DNA of 37,572 nucleotides, taken from Perkinsus olseni. Lineage: Eukaryota > Perkinsozoa > Perkinsida > Perkinsidae. The notes beneath the pieces are model-generated. The model was not told the origin of the DNA. It saw only the letters and a program-made list of their open reading frames with translations, and made no database searches. The stretch spans positions 1-37,572 of the forward strand of contig JABANP010000510.1 in assembly GCA_013115135.1 (NCBI GenBank). The letters run 5' to 3'. Both the position numbers and the translations under genes were made by a program. Positions 31,891-37,572 of the stretch are shown in pieces; the first letter of the stretch is position 1, and each line of letters opens with the position of its first letter.

Positions 31891-33426
31891 TTGTTTAAAA
31901 AGAAAGCTAAACGTCGGCCTAGGCTGCATTGTGAAAGATGTGGAAGATTCTGTACCATCACGTCATCGCTGTGTAGCCGTTGTCTTTTCACAAAGCACGT
32001 GGAAGCTCTAGACGTATTGGAGAATGTACATGTATCGACAATGGATGATGACCATGATATTTCAGTCTGTGCAGTATGTCAACGAACGTCTACGGTGGAA
32101 TATCCGTTGTCGTTTGTTAAGACAGAGCGTCGGTTATATGGGCCGAGGTATTTCGAGTGGTTTTACAAGAGGAGACGGCATGAGGATACTCTGTGTGCAG
32201 TGCTACGCTTTTTTTGTTTTGAAAAAAGCGGCAATGGCGGTATGCATGGCCGTCAGTGTTGTATTCGGTACTAATCTACCATGGTACACCTGTTCGCATA
32301 CATGAACAAATGGTCTTTTACGTGCCGCGTACCATCAAATTACATTGGAGACTATTACTTAACCAAGAGCAGATAGAGTTGGGGTTCGTTGCTGACTTCA
32401 CGCGACACTATGTGGAACATCCATTACCTCATAATGATATGCCATTATTCAAATTTGTAGACGCGAGTATATGCCATACTTTTCCAAAGGTTTTATGTCC
32501 CTTTGGGTGTCATATTTGCCCCTTGAAGGATGGATTTGGGTACCTATCTTTCGCACATCTTATTAGTTATATTTATGGCAGTTTTTAGGCTGTTTTGGGG
32601 AAATGAATCGAAATTTCGGGGATGTTGTCCGTCATGGTTATATGGCATGGAGTCCACTGGGATATTTGACAGCGGGCCTGTCGTAGGAGGATGTATCGTG
32701 GATGCTATGCACGGCTTATCAATACTCAGTTGTAGTGATCATAGTTTGGGCTCGTCGCTTCAGGTAGTGCCTTACGTTTAATCATGTGAACCTTGAAGGC
32801 CAAGGCTTTGACTGGGCTCGCCTGTTTAGGTTGTATATCCGCCACATAATCCACTTCTCAGAGGAATATCTCTCCCGACAGCTGATAATACTGCACTGGC
32901 CACTGTTAAACCGCGGGTTATAAAGTATGCTAAAACGGGATTCTTGTCGGGTACTTGGGGATTGTATACTGCACAGGAATCGTCGAGCGGTTTAAGCAGT
33001 TTTACATTAACGTCTGATAGGCGTTGGGATTATGTTTGTCCATTAACAGCGTCTGTGGATTCCTGGGTTATGCGCAATAGACCTGATGTAGCGTATGACA
33101 TGTATTTACGGACGTATGCTGGAGTTATGCGGAGTTCGATACTTTTTCATCTTGTACGCGCAACAGAAGCATTATCCGATATACATACTTCCGATGATCT
33201 ATTGCGAAGTACTGTAGTTGATCCGAAGGGTGCGGTGTTGATGCGTGAACGTGATCGTAGCTTGAAATTCACTGAGGATATACCACATATCTTTTATGCT
33301 CATCCGTATGGTGGTCATGGCGCTAGGCCAGTGTCGCCTCCTATGTGGGTGCTGTCAAACACGAGGCTGTTTGACGCAGTAAATATTTTTCATTTGGCTA
33401 CTGCTTATTTGCTGCATGGTATCTAA
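31891..33426 (+). pseudogene. Block 1: zinc-ribbon region of the degraded element
   Basis: Frames switch at about 32215 (run of A), 32585 (run of T), 32780 and 32880; otherwise the text is continuous. It holds RRPRLHCERCGRFC, SVCAVCQRTSTVEYP, AWPSVLYSVL, FPKVLCPFGCHICP, SKFRGCCPSWLYG, GLSILSCSDHSLGSS and a 160-residue open stretch (32944-33423) with YAKTGFLSGTWGLY and HPYGGHGARPVSPPMWVLS. The Cys/His spacing suggests one or more zinc-binding modules. No family assigned. Confidence 0.5.
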
Positions 33427-35659
33427 TGAATTTATGCGCGATGATATAATCAAGGCTATGGGAATGTTAGGATCTTCACGCATTTGGAATCAAGCATCTA
33501 CCAAACATTTTTATCGCGGTAGTAAAAGGACTCGCTTCGTTTGATGACTCCAAAAGAACTGTTATTCAAAGTTCTCTGCGGTCTCTGCAATCACTCGTCG
33601 AAAAACGGTTATGGCGCGAAGTTGTTCAATCTATGCCTATCGTATTAGAACATACACCATATGTTGTTATGCGCATGCTAGTTTTGTTCGCACAGAGCGC
33701 GAATATGTGTAGCATATGCGTCCAAGTCAATGGAGACGTTTCACTAATTTCCGGTGCCTTGGTATCTTCTGGGGAGTGTGCTTGCTTTTTAAAGATGCCA
33801 CAAGATCATCAAATTTGTGTATGTCCTTATCTTCGATGGTCGATGGTCCTGGTGGGAAAGAGTTGGTTTGTGCTCTATGCATGTCCAATGCACTAAGGTC
33901 ACCTCGAGCTTATATTAGGCATGGTGGCATGAGGAAAAAGCTGGTGGTTGGCGGAATACGGTCAGCATGCTATAGCATGTAGTGATGCATTTGAAGCGTT
34001 AGCGTTCTGTGAGATCGACGATTGGCGAATATGCTTGTATAGTGAGGGATGAGTATTTCACGAAAGAACAATTCACTGAGTCAATTATGCAGGTCTTAAG
34101 AGATGAACAATTTTGCATTGCTCTGTTCATAGAGTTTTTACTGATAAAAGAAGACTTCCCCTGCTCAAGTATATTGTTCACAGAGTGATTGTTCAGTTAC
34201 TCCTCATAAAAGCATTGTACTCATGCCCGTTCCGTCTGTCGTGTGGAGTGTCTGTTTTGTAAACGTCGATATGTAGAGTTAATGCAGAAGAATTCATCAA
34301 TCCGATCTATCTGAACAGTGACAAACAGTTCTCTTCTCTACAAACGAGAGCTCCTTGTAGTTTGGCCGATCAGGCAAGTTCGCACTATGATATTGCTGCT
34401 GCGACGACGATCTCCAGTGATAGTCCATGTGCTTCGTCACGTGGATTTTCATTTGATGGAGACCATGATCTTAACGATGTTCACGATTCAGAGCCGGATG
34501 TTAAGCTGTACACAAATGTTTCAGATGTCCCTCTGGGTTTTGGAACGTTCTACAGTTTCCGGCGTTTTTGATTAATCATGTTTGCGGTGTTCTACGTCGT
34601 CGTGGGTTATCCTTCAAGTTTACCCTAGATTTTGCTCAGCGATATTTTGTCACAGAACATCGTCACAGTCAGGAATTGGGTTTTACCGTTGCTGTTTCCT
34701 GAGAGCCTCATCTTCACTTCCATTTTTCTGGAAATTGTTATCATATTCTACTGGTGAGAAGTGTATTCCAGGAGCCCTGCCTATTTCGCTTTACGCAAAT
34801 GCATCCGAACCGTCGATATGGTTTTCGATCATTTCGTGATCACTGTGATGAGACTTCAGACTGGTCATGTCCAACTTCGTCTAATGGTAGTTATGCGTTA
34901 TTTTATGTTCGATGTTTTGCCTGAATCACATGCTTAATACTACTACTCGAAATGTTGTACTTAAACGCGAAACAGGAACTATATCAGCGGTGACAGTATG
35001 GAAATGCCTATGCATATTAGAGGAAATATATTGCTTATGATTCTGCAGATTCTAGGCGAAATGTGCGCGAGCTATCAGCTCTTATTGGTAAAGGCATGTC
35101 CGCGGTATTTTTATTACGATAACTGCTAATCAACACGGTACGCCATGCTTACAGTCGATTACTAAAGCGCAGGAGTGTTTTTCTGCAAACTAACTGCGAT
35201 GTACCAGAGGAATGTGCTTTCCAAGCGAGCTGTACTCCATATGTGGTCAGTATGGTATAAGTTGGTATGTAGTTTTTGGAATATTTATACAGCGGTGGGG
35301 ATGATGATATTCTTGGGGCTATTGATTGTTATTGGATGCGGTTCGAGATGGCAAAGTGCTGAATCGTCACTACCTCATTGTCATATTATTTTGATTTGCG
35401 AGTCATGAATCAATAGAAAAGTCCAAGAAAAAGAATTGTATGCTCTCCTGAAGCAGTTTGTGCTTTCAAAGAGGATCTCTTCGTGAAACAATTAGTTCGA
35501 AGTGAAGCAGAGTGGGAAGATGTGTGCGCTGCTTTCTTTATGTTTCAACGACATTCTTGCACTAGCTCGAAGGGTCGGTGTCAAAAACGCAGGGAAGTGA
35601 CGACGGCGAGCTCTACTGCCGAGTGCCATTTTATACGCCATCCCCGGTTACCGAGTATA

Positions 35660-36180
35660 TAAAAAAATCAATCGGTCTCTGAGTAACGAGGAATTATCTA
35701 TGTACGTTAAACTTGGATGGGCTACCGTGGACGCAGATGGTGTTTACACAATATCTCCTGAATGGCAACCAGGACGCTGGTCGTATGCAACAGATGGACT
35801 ACATCCAGTGGAGTCCAGTTAATCCCCTTCATATTTTTGCATCTTTCGCTCGAGCTGCAGCGTACAATTAGTTGATTATACTATGGCAGCTCGGTATCTG
35901 AGCGTCTTATGCTGCGCTGGCGCTGAAGAGCACATAAAAACACGACTGCATGCAACCGGGCCTTCTTCTACTGGAAGTGGTTGTAGGGAATATCGAGAAT
36001 ATAAAGTTATCATCTTCCACTAAAGACTTAAAATTGAAAGGGGTAATATGAGGAGATATACAGGGACGAGTGTTATCGCTGCCAGAGGCTATTTTTCTAT
36101 ATACTGCGATTCAACTATGTGGTGACGGAGTGCTAGATTTGTTCATGTGAGAACAGATCCGTTGGATGAACGGCCGGTAG
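35660..36180 (+). pseudogene. Block 2: possible helicase-proximal segment
   Basis: Pieces in different frames: RSLSNEELSMYVKLGWATVD with PEWQPGRWSYATDGLHPVE, then VDYTMAARYLSV and AGAEEHIKTRLHATG, then GRVLSLPEAIFLYTAIQ. The last two resemble, in layout only, the segment preceding the helicase in Helitron/PIF1-like transposon proteins (a Tyr/Lys-rich step, then a short conserved 'EA' helix). No Walker motif is visible within the window. Confidence 0.3.
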
Positions 36181-36479
36181 TTAAGGCTAAAAAGAAGTAA
36201 GATTGAGGCTCGGAATCATGCAACTGGTTCACATCTGACACAAGTCGAGATACGCAGTCAATTGCCTGATCTATAAAGTTTTCCTTTAGATTACTATATG
36301 TTGTGTTTATTACTTTTATTAGTTATGGAAGAGGATATATTCGGAAATCACTGTCATAGAAGATCTTCAGATAATGTGTTGTTATGGTAATTGTGTCACG
36401 TCGAGCTGAACGTCAATTCATACGCCATGTGTGATCGGTTGTTCAATGTTGTTGAAATGATCAAGATTGCTTTGAATAT

Positions 36480-37401
36480 TGAATGTTCGTATCTTTGGAA
36501 TTATTACTGTGTTCAGTTGTGCGCAATTCTACGTCAGTTCGGTTAGAATATGCTTGCAATTTACGACCTTTCCCGACAGTATTCGACTACACAGCAAGCA
36601 TTGATATTGAGGTGCAGAACAACGATTATAGTATTGATAAGATTACCACTTTTTGGTCTATGAGGCCCCCGGATTTATTTGTGGCTTTATATTATACTTT
36701 ACTACATCATGGTTCACTGCCCCTATCCCATAAAAGTAACGGAATCTAATGCACATATCTTGCTGAATAAGTATGTAAATATACCTGATATCTCTCATGC
36801 GTATTGGGTGGATGGTGCTAACCGAATCGTACGTGTTAGTGTTCGCCAATACCAAGGTTGTACGATTATACTCGCAGCGTTTTGCGTGGCAGCATGGACT
36901 CTACCATGACAAATTGGATCATTATTATTATCAAGTTATCAAACCACTCATTTGAAGATCCGAGTCGATTCCCGAATCTGGTAGATTTCGTCCAAACTAT
37001 TCCTCCTATCATCAGTTCCACCTCTAACGTTACCAGCAGCTAGTGGAAAATGGTTGGTTCATTTGGCTCTGTATTATGGACGGTATACGGCTGAGTCTGA
37101 GTTGTTTGGAACATCTTCTCTCGTGCGAACTTATGAGATTTGTGGGTTTTTCTCAGATGATCCTGAGGAATCTGTCATAGAATTATTGGATATTTGGGCT
37201 TGGGCGAGTTGCGACCATGCAGGTTCACCGTTGCTTCTCGAGAATCTTGCGATTGCAAAATATGTTTTGACACATTTTGTGTGTACTAATAGTGGTGGCA
37301 TTGTTTATGTTGGAAACGCCTTTGATAACGTTACGTCAAATCAGGCGCTCATACAGATGAACTCGATGATTTTATTACCAAGTCGAGGGAGCGTTTCATA
37401 G
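36480..37401 (+). pseudogene. Block 3: right-hand part of the degraded element
   Basis: Open pieces at 36483-36749 (LEYACNLRPFPTVFDYTASI), 36679-36909 (PIKVTESNAHILLNKYVNIP) and 37054-37401 (LLDIWAWASCDHAGSPLLLE, then IAKYVLTHFVCTNSGGIVYV). They read as successive fragments of the same protein in three frames. No catalytic motif is identified, and the element continues past the end of the window. Confidence 0.35.
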
Positions 37402-37572
37402 ACGCAGTTCTACGGCTAGAAATTCCAAATATGCCATTGCTGAAGCGTTGCAGGTTGTACACTGGGATCCCCACTCTCATGGATACCCTCTATTTCACCA
37501 TGTGTCGGGCAATCACCTGCATCCGTCTCGAACAGCGTTATGTTCTGCTCGTGTTGATACGATCAATTACTT

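Larger units (their letters stand above)
31891..37572 (+). pseudogene. Large degraded plus-strand coding element, unrecognised
   Basis: Coding-like sequence runs the whole length on one strand but changes frame every 100-300 bases, often at T or A runs. I do not recognise the protein with confidence. Visible features are Cys pairs near the start (HCERCGRFC, LCSRC, CAVCQ), a CPFGCH motif, a second set of Cys pairs around 33870 (CALCMSN) and 34240 (CRVECLFCKRRY), and a segment around 36060-36180 (GRVLSLPEAIFLYTAIQ). The order (zinc ribbons, a long middle, then a helicase-like N-terminal segment) loosely suggests a Helitron/PIF1-type or other large DNA transposon or viral-origin protein. It runs off the right edge. 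Confidence 0.5.

Overview
The window looks like nuclear DNA of a protist, most like a perkinsid alveolate (Perkinsus and relatives). The evidence is eukaryotic genes (aprataxin, RCC1 repeats, CDC50, SEC61 gamma, eIF4E, core and linker histones) cut by many short GT-AG introns, mostly 38-160 nt, and packed with almost no space between them. Several start codons sit 0-20 nt after an AG, which would suit spliced-leader trans-splicing as known in Perkinsus and dinoflagellates. The genus is an inference; the eukaryotic, intron-rich nature is directly visible.

Layout. 1-1.7 kb: no gene I can defend. 1.7-8.4 kb: a compact minus-strand array of aprataxin, an RCC1-repeat protein, an unrecognised protein with beta-propeller-like segments and a coiled-coil protein. 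8.9-13.1 kb: alternating small genes (a GNAT acetyltransferase, two unrecognised minus-strand proteins, a small secreted protein, a doubtful plus-strand gene). 13.8-21.0 kb: a minus-strand run of a CCCH zinc-finger protein, SEC61 gamma, a CDC50/LEM3 protein, membrane-protein fragments and eIF4E. 21.6-25.2 kb: a plus-strand run of a small membrane protein, an unrecognised protein and a BAR-domain protein. 26.3-28.9 kb: a plus-strand histone cluster (H3, H2A.X-type, H2B, H1) with shared upstream motifs and 3' stem-loops. H3 and H2B each carry a reading-frame break, and the H2B break lies inside a perfect hairpin.

29-31 kb is a C-rich, repeat-filled island holding two decayed antisense copies of a retroelement RNase H tail, 55-bp tandem repeats and a 194-bp duplication. 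From about 31.9 kb to the end the base composition turns AT-rich. One long plus-strand coding trace runs through it, broken by frameshifts every few hundred bases. It has Cys-rich zinc-ribbon-like motifs and looks like a degraded, unrecognised large mobile or virus-like element.

The single-copy genes to the left give several kilobases of exon sequence that joins in frame. General sequencing error therefore cannot easily explain the decay on the right. The gene products are mainly housekeeping (DNA repair, translation initiation, protein translocation, lipid flippase partner, chromatin); I see no metabolic pathway linking neighbours.
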